DNA from: Gordonia jinghuaiqii
Lineage (GTDB): Bacteria > Actinomycetota > Actinomycetes > Mycobacteriales > Mycobacteriaceae
Assembly: GCF_014041935.1 (NCBI RefSeq)
Contig: NZ_CP059491.1
Span: forward strand, 4,092,001 to 4,156,000
Direction of reading: 5' to 3'
DNA length: 64,000 bases
Part shown: positions 1 to 8,785 of the stretch, piece by piece
Layout of the letters: each line of letters starts with the position of its first letter
Position numbering within the stretch: position 1 is the stretch's first letter
Made by a program: the position numbers and the translations under genes
The notes under the pieces: generated by a model
Told to the model about the DNA's origin: nothing
The model's database searches: none
Seen by the model: only the letters and a program-made list of their open reading frames with translations

Positions 1-1524
1 GCGAACGTGCCCGCAGATCTGGTCGGCACCGATGGACGCCTGCGGGGCGCGGACGACGTAGGCGGCCAGTCGCTGTCCGAACTTGTCGTCGTCGACGCCG
101 ATCACCGCGACCTCGGTGATCTCGTCGAGTTCACCGATCACCTGCTCCACCTCGAGGGGGTAGACGTTCTCGCCGCCGGAGACGATCATCTCGTCGTCGC
201 GACCGACCACGAACAGACGGCCGTTCTCGTCGAGGCGTCCCACGTCGCCGGAGACCATGTATCCGTCACTGAAACTCTTGGTGTCGGAGCTGGTGTAACC
301 GTCGAACCCGGAGTTGTTCGCGACCACGATGCGACCGATCTCGCCGGTCGGCAGTGCTCGGTCCTCGTCGTCGAGGATGCGGATGCTGGTGCCTGCCAGT
401 GGCCGACCGGCGGTGTCGGGCGCGATCCGCAGGTCCTGGGGGGTCGCGGTGCTGATGAGCCCGGCCTCGGTGGCGTTGTAGCTGTTGTAGACCACGTCGC
501 CGTAGCGATCGAGGAAGGAGAGCAGTGCGTCGGTGCGCATCCGCGAGCCGCTCGCCGTGGCGAAGCGCAGTGTCGGCATCGGGTGGGCGTCGAGGGTCTC
601 GGCCGGGAGATCGGTGATGCGCTCGAGCATCACCGGGACCACGGCGAGCCCCGTGGCGCCGTGCTCGCGAACCAGATCGAGGGTGGCCTCGGGGTCGAAG
701 CGCCGGCGCATGATCATCGTGCAGGTCAGGGTCGCGGCGATCGCCACCTGACCGAAGCCCCAGGCATGGAAGATCGGTGCGGCGATGACGGTGGATTCAC
801 CTGCACGCCAGGGGATTCGGTCGAGCATGGCGGCCAGCGAGGCGATGTCTGTGCTGCCACCCCGGCGCGCGCCCTTCGGGGCGCCGGTGGTGCCGGAGGT
901 CAGCAGCACGATGCGGCCGGCACGTTCCGGACGGGCAGGTCGTGCGCCGGCATGTGCGGCGATCAGCGAATCGACGGTGTCACCGTCGACAGCGTCGCCC
1001 TCGGTCCAGGCATGGATGCGTCGAAGATCCGGAAGTCGTTGCGCAGCAGGCTCGATGATCGCCTCGAACTCGTCGTCGGCGATCAGCACGTCGGCCTGTT
1101 CGCGCTCCAGGACATCGGCCAGTTGCGGTCCGGCGAAACCGGTGTTGAGAAGCACGGCGTCGGCGCCGAGCCGGGAGGTCGCGGCGAGAGCCTCGATGAG
1201 GCCACGATGGTTGCGGCACAGGATGGCGACTGTCGTGACGGGCCTGCCGGGCAGCTCGCCGAGTCCGACGGCGAGTGCGTCACATCGGGCGTCGAGCTCG
1301 CCCCACGTGAGGTCGCCCGCCTCGTCGATGAGGGCCAGTCCCTTGGGATCTCGGGCGGCGGCCAGGCCGATACCGCTCACCGGTGACGCACCGCCGTGAC
1401 GGCGCAGGTTGAGTCCCATGCGGATGTAGCGGTCGATCCGCAGCGAACCGAGAAATCCGCTGCGGACGAGCGTTCGAACGAGCCACACGTAGGTCGTGAC
1501 GCGATCGCGCAGTGTCGTGATCAT
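1..1524 (-). CDS. Acyl-CoA synthetase, AMP-binding (FadD type), 3' end cut by window
   Basis: Adenylates a carboxylic acid and transfers it to CoA. Reading leftward from 1524 the frame stays open for 508 codons and runs off the window edge, so the C-terminus is missing. Visible signatures are the P-loop LTSGTTGAPKG at about residues 208-218, YNATEAG, the hinge region GRDDEMIVSGGENVYP, and VAVIGVDDDKFGQ near the edge. The ATG at 1524 is preceded by AAGGAG and lies 18 bp after the acyltransferase stop, so the two are probably one operon. The N-terminal 45 residues are a basic extension, as in FadD12-like mycobacterial ligases. Substrate unknown; a fatty or steroid-derived acid is plausible from the KstR-like sites upstream of the operon. 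Confidence 0.9.
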   Translation of the reverse strand, partial: MITTLRDRVTTYVWLVRTLVRSGFLGSLRIDRYIRMGLNLRRHGGASPVSGIGLAAARDPKGLALIDEAGDLTWGELDARCDALAVGLGELPGRPVTTVAILCRNHRGLIEALAATSRLGADAVLLNTGFAGPQLADVLEREQADVLIADDEFEAIIEPAAQRLPDLRRIHAWTEGDAVDGDTVDSLIAAHAGARPARPERAGRIVLLTSGTTGAPKGARRGGSTDIASLAAMLDRIPWRAGESTVIAAPIFHAWGFGQVAIAATLTCTMIMRRRFDPEATLDLVREHGATGLAVVPVMLERITDLPAETLDAHPMPTLRFATASGSRMRTDALLSFLDRYGDVVYNSYNATEAGLISTATPQDLRIAPDTAGRPLAGTSIRILDDEDRALPTGEIGRIVVANNSGFDGYTSSDTKSFSDGYMVSGDVGRLDENGRLFVVGRDDEMIVSGGENVYPLEVEQVIGELDEITEVAVIGVDDDKFGQRLAAYVVRAPQASIGADQICGHVR

Positions 1525-1542
1525 CGTCGATCTCCTTGGTGG

Positions 1543-2340
1543 TCAGCCCAGCACCGGGAAGCGGCGCTCACGGGCGAGGTCGTCGAGGGCATGTTGCATG
1601 CGTTTGCGCACCACCTTGTCCACCTCGTCGTATCCGGGGTTCGTCCCGAACTCCGCGGCGATGTCGATCGGGTCGAGCACCTGCGTGACGAGCTTCGACG
1701 GGAGGGGGATGTTCGGGGGCAGGTGCGCGGTGAGTCCGAACGGGAAGCCGAAGGCGAAGGGTGCGCTGTCGGTACGCAGCAGCTTGTCGAGGCGCAGGAT
1801 CTTGGCGAGGGTCTCGCCGCGGTTGAGGAAGAGCTGTGTCTCCTGGCCGCCGATGGTGACGATCGGGACGATCGGTACGCCCGCTTCCATGGCGGTGCGT
1901 ACATAGCCCGTGCGGCCGTGGAAGTCGATGGTTGCGCTCTGGCTGGTGGGACGCAGGGCCTCCCATTCGCCTCCGGGGAACACGATGGTCGCGGCGCCGG
2001 CCTTGAGTGCGGCGACGGCATTGCGCGGGTGGGCCGGGATGAAACCGACCTTGCCGAAGATGTCTTTACCCGAGCCGGTGAAGATCAGGTCGTGGGCCAG
2101 CGTGTACAGCGGCCGTCCGGCACCGAACTCCTCGGCGAAGGCCACGCTGATGACCGGGACGTCGAAGGCCATCAGGCCGCCGGAGTGGTTGGACACCAGC
2201 AACGCGCCACCGTCGGGCACCTTCTCCATGCCCCGCACCTCGGAACGGAAGTAGGTTTTTGCCACGAGCTTGAGGACAGGCAGTATCCGCCTGACCCAGG
2301 TCTCGTCGCGTGCGGTGAGGTCGAAAGTGTCGGCACTCAT
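1543..2340 (-). CDS. Lysophospholipid/diacylglycerol-type acyltransferase (MGAT-like PlsC fold)
   Basis: Probably transfers an acyl group to a lipid hydroxyl at the membrane. The 265-aa protein has the acceptor-site motif NHSGG followed by L-x3-D (about residues 50-59), as in the MGAT-like branch of the LPLAT family, and the substrate motif FPGGEWEA near residue 145. I chose the ATG at 2340 (MSADTFDL) because GGAG lies 8 nt upstream; a longer in-frame start at 2400 would begin inside the promoter region. It heads a leftward operon with the acyl-CoA synthetase at 1-1524. Two KstR-like operators 105-130 bp upstream may control it. Acceptor lipid unknown. Confidence 0.88.
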   Translation of the reverse strand: MSADTFDLTARDETWVRRILPVLKLVAKTYFRSEVRGMEKVPDGGALLVSNHSGGLMAFDVPVISVAFAEEFGAGRPLYTLAHDLIFTGSGKDIFGKVGFIPAHPRNAVAALKAGAATIVFPGGEWEALRPTSQSATIDFHGRTGYVRTAMEAGVPIVPIVTIGGQETQLFLNRGETLAKILRLDKLLRTDSAPFAFGFPFGLTAHLPPNIPLPSKLVTQVLDPIDIAAEFGTNPGYDEVDKVVRKRMQHALDDLARERRFPVLG

Positions 2341-2444
2341 CGTGGGTCTCCTGTGATTGTGTCTCTGCGCTGTGTGCGGATCACCGCTCAGATCGGTCAC
2401 CGAGAGCTGGTCGACCTGGGGTCGATGTCCTCAAACCCAGAAAC

Positions 2445-2458
2445 GAGAACACGTTCTA
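2445..2458. promoter_or_regulatory. KstR-like operator, imperfect copy
   Basis: GAGAACACGTTCTA fits the published KstR consensus TnnAACnnGTTnnA except for G at the first position. It is centred 24 bp from a second, fully matching copy, in the divergent region between the acyltransferase and the thioesterase. Confidence 0.65.
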
Positions 2459-2468
2459 GTGATTGAAT

Positions 2469-2482
2469 TAGAACACGTTCTA
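2469..2482. promoter_or_regulatory. KstR-like operator, consensus copy
   Basis: TAGAACACGTTCTA matches TnnAACnnGTTnnA at every fixed position and has perfect 6-bp arms around AC. KstR is the TetR-family repressor of cholesterol catabolism in mycobacteria and rhodococci. The position suits control of the rightward thioesterase operon and perhaps the leftward operon too. KstR itself is not in the window, so the assignment rests on the motif. Confidence 0.75.
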
Positions 2483-2535
2483 GTATGTGTCGCCAGCGTT
2501 CGTTACCTATCCCACACCAACTGATCGGTAAATAT

Positions 2536-3177
2536 ATGGAGTTCATCCTCGAGGACATCTCCGAAGCGGAGGTCGCGCGTCGACGTGCCGTCTACACACC
2601 GCTCACCGATACCGTTCGTGACCTCGTCGATGCGGTGATCCGCACCGAGGTCCCCGAGGAGGACCTTCCCGAGGCACGACGCCGCATCGCCGAGGTGGTC
2701 GCAGACCTGCGGACACGGCAGATGGACGGACCGTACGGAGTGCGTCATACCCGCGAGAACACCGGGATGGCGTGGGGAAACGCCGTCATCGGCGTACGCA
2801 ACGCGCTGGCACCGCCCATCGACGTCGTGCACGCCGCCGACGGTGTCCGCGCCGACTTCACCCTGGGCGCCGCCTACGAGGGACCACCCGGCAACGTCCA
2901 CGGCGGGGTGTGCGCGATGATCCTCGACCACCTGCTCGGCAACGCCGCGAGCTACGAGTCCGCCTGCTTCACCGGCACCATCACCGTCAAGTACCTGCGC
3001 CCCACGCGGCTGGGCGCACTCACCGCGCAGGCGTGGGTCACCGAGCAGAGCGGACGCAAGCGCATCGCCCGCGGGACCATCTCCGACGACGAGGGCGTGA
3101 CCTGCGAGGCGGAGGGCGTGTTCATCGTGCCGAAGTCGGCGGTCGACGGCCCGTCGGTGCGTTGGTCGGCGGGCTGA
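2536..3177 (+). CDS. PaaI-type hotdog thioesterase
   Basis: Predicted acyl-CoA thioesterase of the hotdog (4HBT/PaaI) fold, 213 aa from the ATG at 2536. The helix motif GPPGNVHGGVCAMILDHLLG is the usual PaaI catalytic segment, and KYLRPTRLGALTAQAWV is the following strand pair. An alternative ATG at 2485 begins 3 nt after the consensus KstR-like site, so it could only serve a leaderless transcript; I prefer 2536 although no strong Shine-Dalgarno is visible. The zinc alcohol dehydrogenase starts 2 nt after its stop, so the two are co-transcribed. Physiological acyl-CoA unknown. Confidence 0.88.
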   Translation: MEFILEDISEAEVARRRAVYTPLTDTVRDLVDAVIRTEVPEEDLPEARRRIAEVVADLRTRQMDGPYGVRHTRENTGMAWGNAVIGVRNALAPPIDVVHAADGVRADFTLGAAYEGPPGNVHGGVCAMILDHLLGNAASYESACFTGTITVKYLRPTRLGALTAQAWVTEQSGRKRIARGTISDDEGVTCEAEGVFIVPKSAVDGPSVRWSAG

Positions 3178-3178
3178 G

Positions 3179-4177
3179 ATGCGTGCCGCTGTGACCGGAC
3201 CGGGCGGATTCGAGGTCGCCGAGGTGGCCGACCCCGCTCCCGGAGCCGGTGAGATGGTCCTGCGCGTCAGCGCCAACGGGGTGTGCGGGTCGGACCTGTC
3301 GACCGCGCCGTTCCTACCCGCGGGAACGATCATGGGGCACGAGTTCGCCGGCGAGGTGGTGGCCGTCGGCCCCGACGACGGCGGTTCGCGCGCCTTCGGT
3401 GTCGGGGACCTCGTCGCATCGATGCCGGTCATCGGCTGTCACCGGTGCCGGGCATGCCTGACCGGGGACGTCGCGCGATGCCCGTCGGTCCGGACGCTGG
3501 GCCTCGGCGTCCTGCCCGGCGCCCTGGCCGAGTTCGTTGTCGTCGGCGCCGCCGAGAGCGTCCGGCTCGACGACGTGGACCCGGTCGACGGCGCACTCGT
3601 CGAACCGCTGGCCGTGGGCCTGCACGCCGTCACCCGTGCATCGATCCGTCCCGGGGACCGCGCACTGGTCCTCGGCGCGGGTCCGGTGGGGCTGGCCGTC
3701 CTGCACTGGTTGTCGAGGGGCGTGGCCGCCGAGGCCGTGTGCTCGGACCCCTCCCCCGGCCGGCGCGCCGCAGCCCTCGACCTGGGCGCCTCGACGGTGT
3801 GCACGCCCGAGGAAGTGCCCGACCACGTTCGCGGCGGTGTCGATGTGGTCATCGAATGCGTCGGCAAACCCGGGATGATCGCCGCCGCGCTGGACGCGGC
3901 CGCGACCCACGGCCGGATCGTCGTCGCCGGCGTCTGCCTGAGCGAGGACACGTTCATGCCGGTCGCCGGAGTGGTCAAGGAGGTCTCGATGAACTTCGTC
4001 TCGTACTACACGAAATCCGAATTCGACGCCGCGGCCGCCGAATTGGGCAAGGGTGCCATCGGATCGTCGACGTTCGTCAGCGACGTCGTGGGGCTCGACG
4101 CCGTCGACCGGGTGTTCACCGACCTGTCCCGACCGAACGACCACCGCAAGGTGCTCATCTCGCCGGCGGTCGGGTGA
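3179..4177 (+). CDS. Zinc-dependent alcohol dehydrogenase (MDR family)
   Basis: Medium-chain NAD(P)-dependent alcohol dehydrogenase of 332 aa. It keeps the catalytic zinc ligands (Cys in NGVCGSD, GHE about 20 residues later) and the four-cysteine structural zinc loop CHRCRACLTGDVARC near residue 95. The Rossmann nucleotide motif LGAGPVGLAVL is near residue 165. It starts 2 nt after the thioesterase stop, so it belongs to the operon downstream of the KstR-like sites. It probably oxidises an alcohol made during lipid or steroid breakdown. The exact substrate cannot be read from the sequence. Confidence 0.9.
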   Translation: MRAAVTGPGGFEVAEVADPAPGAGEMVLRVSANGVCGSDLSTAPFLPAGTIMGHEFAGEVVAVGPDDGGSRAFGVGDLVASMPVIGCHRCRACLTGDVARCPSVRTLGLGVLPGALAEFVVVGAAESVRLDDVDPVDGALVEPLAVGLHAVTRASIRPGDRALVLGAGPVGLAVLHWLSRGVAAEAVCSDPSPGRRAAALDLGASTVCTPEEVPDHVRGGVDVVIECVGKPGMIAAALDAAATHGRIVVAGVCLSEDTFMPVAGVVKEVSMNFVSYYTKSEFDAAAAELGKGAIGSSTFVSDVVGLDAVDRVFTDLSRPNDHRKVLISPAVG

Positions 4178-4207
4178 ACGGCACTCGCGGGGCCCACGTC
4201 ACGGGCG

Positions 4208-4213
4208 TACCGT
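4208..4213 (+). promoter_or_regulatory. Candidate -10 for leaderless transcription of the amidohydrolase
   Basis: TACCGT (TAnnnT type) ends 7 nt before the GTG at 4221, and no Shine-Dalgarno lies between. That is the geometry of actinobacterial leaderless mRNAs. No clear -35 was identified. Confidence 0.4.
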
Positions 4214-4220
4214 CTGACCT

Positions 4221-5141
4221 GTGAACAGTGCCGTTCCCGAGACCCCTGTGCCGTTCAGCTCCCACGAGGCGGATCGTGTCCGCGCCGTCTGGTCTGACCT
4301 CGGCCTACCGGGCATCATCGACGCCCACACGCATTTCATGCCGCGCCCGGTCATGGACAAGGTCTGGGCCTACTTCGACTCGGCGGGCCCGCTGGTCGGA
4401 CGGGAGTGGCCGATCACCTACCGCGCCGACGAGGACGTCCGGGTCGCAACGTTGCGCGAGTTCGGGATCCGCGCCTACTCGTCGCTGGTCTATCCGCACA
4501 AGCCGAACATGGCCGAGTGGCTCAACGGCTGGGCACACGACTTCGCCACCAATCACGAGGACTGCCTGCACACCGCGACCTTCTACCCCGAGGAGTCGGC
4601 CACCGCGTACGTCTCTCGTGCGATCCAGGCCGGGACACAGGTCTTCAAGAGCCACATCCAGGTCGGCGACTACTCCCCCATGGACTCGCTGCTCGACGGC
4701 GTGTGGTCGCAGATCGCCGACTCCCAGGTGCCGGTGATCATCCACTGCGGGTCGGGTCCGGCCCCCGGCCGGTACACCGGCCCGGAGCCCGTTCGTGCTC
4801 TGCTGCACAGGTTCCCGTCGCTGCCGCTGATCATCGCGCACATGGGCATGCCCGAGTACGAGGCGTTCGGAGACCTCGCCCAGGAGTACCCGAACGTCCA
4901 CCTCGACACGACGATGGCGTTCACCGACTTCGCCGAGGAGCTCGCCCCGACGTCCGCCGACCTCCGTGCGCGTATCGCCGACGTCGGGGACAAGGTGCTG
5001 TTCGGCAGCGACTTCCCCAACATCCCCTACGGGTACACCCACGCTCTCGAGGTGATCACCGCCCTCGACATGGGCGACGACTGGCTACGAAATGCGTTCT
5101 ACCGCAACAGTGCTCGCCTGTTCGGCCTCCCGCAGGCCTGA
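4221..5141 (+). CDS. Amidohydrolase family 2 metal-dependent hydrolase
   Basis: TIM-barrel hydrolase or decarboxylase of 306 aa (amidohydrolase_2 family, which includes ACMSD-like enzymes). Metal-binding signatures are HTHF (near residue 36), HCGSG, AHMGMPEYE and FGSDFPNIPYG, whose Asp is the catalytic or metal ligand. The start is GTG at 4221, probably leaderless. It follows the alcohol dehydrogenase by 43 bp on the same strand and may be a separate unit. Members act on varied C-N, ester or carboxyl bonds, so the reaction is open. Confidence 0.88.
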   Translation: MNSAVPETPVPFSSHEADRVRAVWSDLGLPGIIDAHTHFMPRPVMDKVWAYFDSAGPLVGREWPITYRADEDVRVATLREFGIRAYSSLVYPHKPNMAEWLNGWAHDFATNHEDCLHTATFYPEESATAYVSRAIQAGTQVFKSHIQVGDYSPMDSLLDGVWSQIADSQVPVIIHCGSGPAPGRYTGPEPVRALLHRFPSLPLIIAHMGMPEYEAFGDLAQEYPNVHLDTTMAFTDFAEELAPTSADLRARIADVGDKVLFGSDFPNIPYGYTHALEVITALDMGDDWLRNAFYRNSARLFGLPQA

Positions 5142-5189
5142 GAAGACGATTTCGGTGCCCGCGCCATGGAGCGCGGACACCGATTCGCA

Positions 5190-5255
5190 GGGATCCCACC
5201 ACGGGGCTAATGGGATCCCGTCCCGGGGCTAGGGGGATCCCCGACCCGGGGGAGG
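5190..5255. repeat. Three tandem 22-bp repeats containing GGGATCCC
   Basis: Units begin at 5190, 5212 and 5234. Each opens with the palindrome GGGATCCC and continues with a variable spacer rich in CCGGGG. The array lies between two convergent genes (stops at 5141 and 5292), so it may act as a bidirectional transcription barrier. No U-tract is present. Confidence 0.8.
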
Positions 5256-5291
5256 AGTGGGAATGAACCCCCGGAAGTTCAGGAACGTGTG

Positions 5292-6128
5292 TCAGCCACG
5301 GCCGATCTGGCCGCCGTCGACGGTCAGGGCAACACCGGTGATGACACGTGAGGAGTCCGATGCGAGCCACACGACGGCCTCGCTGACGTCCTCGGGTTCG
5401 AGGTAACTGATCGGCAGGACCTGGAAGGTCTCGAACAGCTCCATGGTGTCGTCCTTGGTCGGCTTCTCCAGGTCCGGACGCCAGACGTCGTAGGTCGGCT
5501 GGTTCATCATCATGTCGGTGTTCACCAGCCCCGGGCAGATGGAGTTGACCCGGATGTTGTGCGGGCCGAGCTCATTCGCGAGAACCTTCATCAGGCCGTT
5601 CACGCCGTGCTTCGACGCCGAATAGTGAGCCAGGTGCTGGTAGCCCTTCAGACCCGCCAGCGATGAGGTCAGGATGTAGGCGCCACCGCGGCCACCGTCG
5701 ATCATCGCGGGCGCGGTCGCCTTGATGGTGCGCCACACTCCGGTCAGGTTGACGTCGAGGGCGTTGAACCAGTCGTCGTCGCTCAGTTCCCAGGTCTTGG
5801 CGAGGGTGGTGCCGATGCCCGCGTTCGCGACGACGATGTCGAGGCGACCGAACTCATCGAGTGCCTCACGGACCACCTCGTCGAGCTGTTCCTGCGACCG
5901 GGTGTCGGCTTTGCGCGCCATCACGGTGCCGCCGATGGCCTCGATCTCCTTGGCGGTCTGCTCGAGGTCGGCGGACGTGGCCAGATCGTAGTAGACACGA
6001 TCGATGTTCTCGCACAGGTCGACCGCGACCACCTTCGCGCCCGCCTTGGCGAGCGTGATCGAGTGAGCGCGCCCCTGGCCTCGTGCCGCACCGGTGACCA
6101 GTGCGACCTTGCCTTCCAGATCTGCCAT
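5292..6128 (-). CDS. Mycofactocin-coupled SDR-family dehydrogenase
   Basis: Short-chain dehydrogenase of 278 aa. It has the cofactor motif TGAARGQG (residues 13-20), NAG, and the active-site Ser plus Y-SASK (YSASKHG). A long insertion after the second Rossmann strand (DLCENIDRVYYDLATSADL, about residues 37-55) is characteristic of SDRs that hold NAD tightly and re-oxidise through mycofactocin. The ATG at 6128 follows AAAGGG; longer in-frame readings to the left only translate the neighbouring SDR in the wrong frame. It ends the four-gene unit starting at 8720. It probably oxidises an alcohol intermediate. Mycofactocin biosynthesis genes are not in this window. Confidence 0.9.
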   Translation of the reverse strand: MADLEGKVALVTGAARGQGRAHSITLAKAGAKVVAVDLCENIDRVYYDLATSADLEQTAKEIEAIGGTVMARKADTRSQEQLDEVVREALDEFGRLDIVVANAGIGTTLAKTWELSDDDWFNALDVNLTGVWRTIKATAPAMIDGGRGGAYILTSSLAGLKGYQHLAHYSASKHGVNGLMKVLANELGPHNIRVNSICPGLVNTDMMMNQPTYDVWRPDLEKPTKDDTMELFETFQVLPISYLEPEDVSEAVVWLASDSSRVITGVALTVDGGQIGRG

Positions 6129-6202
6129 GCCAATCCCTTTCTCACAGTGGCCCCGTGGGGGGACCTCAGTCTGTTGCGTTGAAGTCGGTTCGTGCCGACG
6201 GG

Positions 6203-6961
6203 TCAGCCGATCGCCATGCGCCCGCCGTCGACGGGCAGCAGTGCGCCGGTCGTGTAGGACGACGAGGCACCGGCGAAATACAGGACCGCGCCGACGATCT
6301 CGGCCGGATCGCCACCGCGCGGGATCGGCCAGGCCGACGCAAGGTCGTCGAAGGCATCGCGGTCCCAGCCCTTGGCGATGTCGGTGAAGAACGCGCCGCA
6401 CATGATGGTGTTGACCCGGACGGCCGGTCCGTAGGTGGCCGCGAGGCCCTTGGTCAGCGAGTTGAGTGCAGCCTTGGCGGCGCCATAGGGCACGTACTCC
6501 GGGGCCGGGCGCTCCGAGGCGTTGCTCGAGATGTTGATGATCGAACCGCCACCGGCGGCCGCCATGCGCGGGCCGATGAGCGAAGACAGACGGAACGGGC
6601 CCTTGATGTTGACGTCGAAGATCTTGTCGAACAGCGCCTCGCTCACCTCGTCGAGGCTCGGGTACAGCGGCGAGATGCCCGCGTTGTTGATCAGGACGTC
6701 CACGCGACCGAAGGCGTCGTACGCGTTCGTGGCAAGTTCGGTGACCGAATCCCATTCGCCGACATGAACTCCGAGTCCGACGGCGTCGACCCCGGTCTCC
6801 CGGGTGATCTCCTCGGCGAGTTCGCGGCAGGACTCTTCCTTGCGGCTGGCGATGATAACGTGCGCACCCTCACGAGCCAGTGCCCACGACATCTCCTTGC
6901 CCAGTCCGCGACTGCCGCCGGTCACCAGGGCGACCTTGCCCGCCAGGTCGTGTCCGACCAT
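6203..6961 (-). CDS. SDR-family oxidoreductase
   Basis: Classical NAD(P)-dependent short-chain dehydrogenase of 252 aa with TGGSRGLGKEM (nucleotide motif), NNAG, ISSNAS (catalytic Ser) and YGAAK (catalytic Tyr-Lys). The start at 6961 (MVGHDLAG) is preceded by AAGAGG; a start 36 nt upstream is possible but lacks a better ribosome site. It lies between an acyl-CoA dehydrogenase and the mycofactocin SDR in one unit, so it may act on a hydroxyacyl-CoA or free alcohol of the same pathway. Confidence 0.88.
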   Translation of the reverse strand: MVGHDLAGKVALVTGGSRGLGKEMSWALAREGAHVIIASRKEESCRELAEEITRETGVDAVGLGVHVGEWDSVTELATNAYDAFGRVDVLINNAGISPLYPSLDEVSEALFDKIFDVNIKGPFRLSSLIGPRMAAAGGGSIINISSNASERPAPEYVPYGAAKAALNSLTKGLAATYGPAVRVNTIMCGAFFTDIAKGWDRDAFDDLASAWPIPRGGDPAEIVGAVLYFAGASSSYTTGALLPVDGGRMAIG

Positions 6962-6999
6962 TGTTGTTGCCTCTTCCGTGTGTTGTTCGGTGGCCACCC

Positions 7000-8268
7000 T
7001 CAGCGCGGGATGGCCGACCAGGGAGTGTTCTTGTCGACCCGCGGTTCGGCGGGGAGTCCTAGGATGCGTTCGCCGATGATGTTGCGCTGGATCTCATCCG
7101 AGCCGCCGGCGATCCGGTAGCCGGGCGCACCGAGGACGTGCTGATGCCAGCTGAACGTGCCCCATTCCCCGGAGTCGACCGCCAGGCGTCGGCCCAATGC
7201 CGCTCGCGCAAAATCCGAGGTGGCACTCAACCTGTTGACCCACTGCATCTTCCGGATGGAACCGATCGCACCCGGAGCCGCGTCACCGGAGTTCGCATCG
7301 GCCCGGTCACGGTGAACGGCGATGTCGGCGAGTCGATCTCCGATCAGCACCGCGGCCAGACGCTGGCGCGCGACGGGATCCTGATCCGCACCCGTCCAGG
7401 CCGCCAGTTCGCGGCACTGACGTGCGCTGCCGCCGACGGCGGACATGTCGGAACTCGCACCCCGCTCGAAACCGAGCGTCGTCAGACCGACCTTCCAGCC
7501 GTCGCCTACCCCACCGATCCGGAGATCGTCGGTGAGGCGGACGTTGTCGAGGAACACCTCGTTGAAGCTCGATCCCCCGGTCATCTGTCGCAGCGGACGG
7601 ATCTCCACGCCAGGCGCGTCCATGGGGACCATGAAGGCGGTCATGCCCTTGTGCTTGGGCGCCGTCGGGTCGGTGCGCACGAGGATCTCACCCCAGTCGG
7701 CGAACTGCGCTCCCGATGTCCACACCTTCTGCCCGTTGAGGATCCATTCGTCGTCATCCCGGACCGCCTTCGTCCCCAGCGCCGCGAGGTCGCTGCCCGC
7801 ACCGGGTTCGGAGAACAACTGGCACGCGAGGATCTCGGCGCGCATCATCGGCGTGATCAGTGAACGCAGGCGTTCACCGGAGGCCAGCAGGCGGAGCGTC
7901 GGGCCGATCAGATTGATCGTCACCCCGACCAGTTCGTGCGGCGCCGGCACATCGTAGGCGGACTCGAGGTCGGCGAAGGCCGCCTCGAACTCGTCGGGAA
8001 GCCCCTGCCCGCCGTCGGCGACAGGCCAGGTGACGGCTCCGTACCCGGCGGCGTATTTGGCACGCTCCCAGGCGCACCGCTCCGCGATCAGCGCGCGCTC
8101 CTCGGCATCGGAGAGAGCGTGGAACACCGACACGTCGTCACTGCCCGCGCCCCAACCCGCTGCCTGCGTACCGGCGGCGGGCCGGCGCCCCTGGGACTCG
8201 ATCCAGTCGCGTGCGGCATCCACGAACTCGGCGACGCTCTCCGGCGTCCCGATCGTCACGTCTGTCAT
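7000..8268 (-). CDS. Acyl-CoA dehydrogenase (FadE type)
   Basis: Flavoprotein of 422 aa that introduces an alpha-beta double bond into an acyl-CoA. Typical ACAD segments are present: QLFSEPGAGSDLA (FAD/substrate), KVWTSGAQ, and the C-terminal GSDEIQRNIIGERILGLP. The ATG at 8268 overlaps the SnoaL-like stop by four bases (ATGA) and has AAGGAAG upstream, so translation is coupled. With the ACAD at 10458 it could form a heteromeric enzyme like the mycobacterial ChsE pairs. Substrate unknown. Confidence 0.92.
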   Translation of the reverse strand: MTDVTIGTPESVAEFVDAARDWIESQGRRPAAGTQAAGWGAGSDDVSVFHALSDAEERALIAERCAWERAKYAAGYGAVTWPVADGGQGLPDEFEAAFADLESAYDVPAPHELVGVTINLIGPTLRLLASGERLRSLITPMMRAEILACQLFSEPGAGSDLAALGTKAVRDDDEWILNGQKVWTSGAQFADWGEILVRTDPTAPKHKGMTAFMVPMDAPGVEIRPLRQMTGGSSFNEVFLDNVRLTDDLRIGGVGDGWKVGLTTLGFERGASSDMSAVGGSARQCRELAAWTGADQDPVARQRLAAVLIGDRLADIAVHRDRADANSGDAAPGAIGSIRKMQWVNRLSATSDFARAALGRRLAVDSGEWGTFSWHQHVLGAPGYRIAGGSDEIQRNIIGERILGLPAEPRVDKNTPWSAIPR

Positions 8269-8720
8269 GTCGCTTCCTTGTGTGTGCGTCCGATACGCGG
8301 CCCCAGCCGCGCCGGCCGTTGTTCGGTGAATCCCACGACGAGATCGAGTTCGACTATCCGCCAGCACTTTTCAGCGTTCGCCAGGACCAGGTCGTATCTG
8401 CTCACCATCGTGGTGACGTGGGAGGTGTCGGCCGCGGCGACCTGATGCGAGGTCAGGTAGGCCACCGCGCCGGCGCGGGTCCCGTCAATCTGCACGTTCA
8501 TCACCTGCGCCGAATGCTGCTGCCACGCGAGGTGTGCGGTGGCCTCGCAGATCCAGGCGGCAATGCCGGTGGCGCCGCGGAGTTCACCGGCGTCGTCGTA
8601 GGTGGCTCGGGCGTCGGCGTCGAAGAGTTCCAGCAGGCGCCGGTGATCACGTGTATCGCAGGCGAGGCAGTAGTCGGCGACCAGGGCCGCGATCTCGGCA
8701 CGCGGCTCCGCAGTACTCAT
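8265..8720 (-). CDS. SnoaL-like (NTF2-fold) protein
   Basis: Small cone-shaped NTF2-fold protein of 151 aa; the family includes steroid isomerases, limonene-epoxide hydrolases and polyketide cyclases. The N-terminus EIAALVADYCLACDTRDHRRLLELFDADA is the typical opening helix pair. It is the first gene of the unit read from the promoter at 8786-8814, and its stop overlaps the ACAD start. GAAGGG precedes the ATG. It may be a hydratase, an isomerase or a binding subunit. Confidence 0.8.
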   Translation of the reverse strand: MSTAEPRAEIAALVADYCLACDTRDHRRLLELFDADARATYDDAGELRGATGIAAWICEATAHLAWQQHSAQVMNVQIDGTRAGAVAYLTSHQVAAADTSHVTTMVSRYDLVLANAEKCWRIVELDLVVGFTEQRPARLGPRIGRTHKEAT

Positions 8721-8785
8721 CGGCCCTTCTCACCTCCCGTGATCTCCGCCGGCGCGCCGGCGGGGGTGTGTCTCGCACCACTTCG

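Noticed and set aside
7..1386. 459-codon open frame on the + strand
   Set aside because: It is antisense to the acyl-CoA synthetase, whose minus-strand product has clear motifs; the + product has none and reflects GC-rich third positions.
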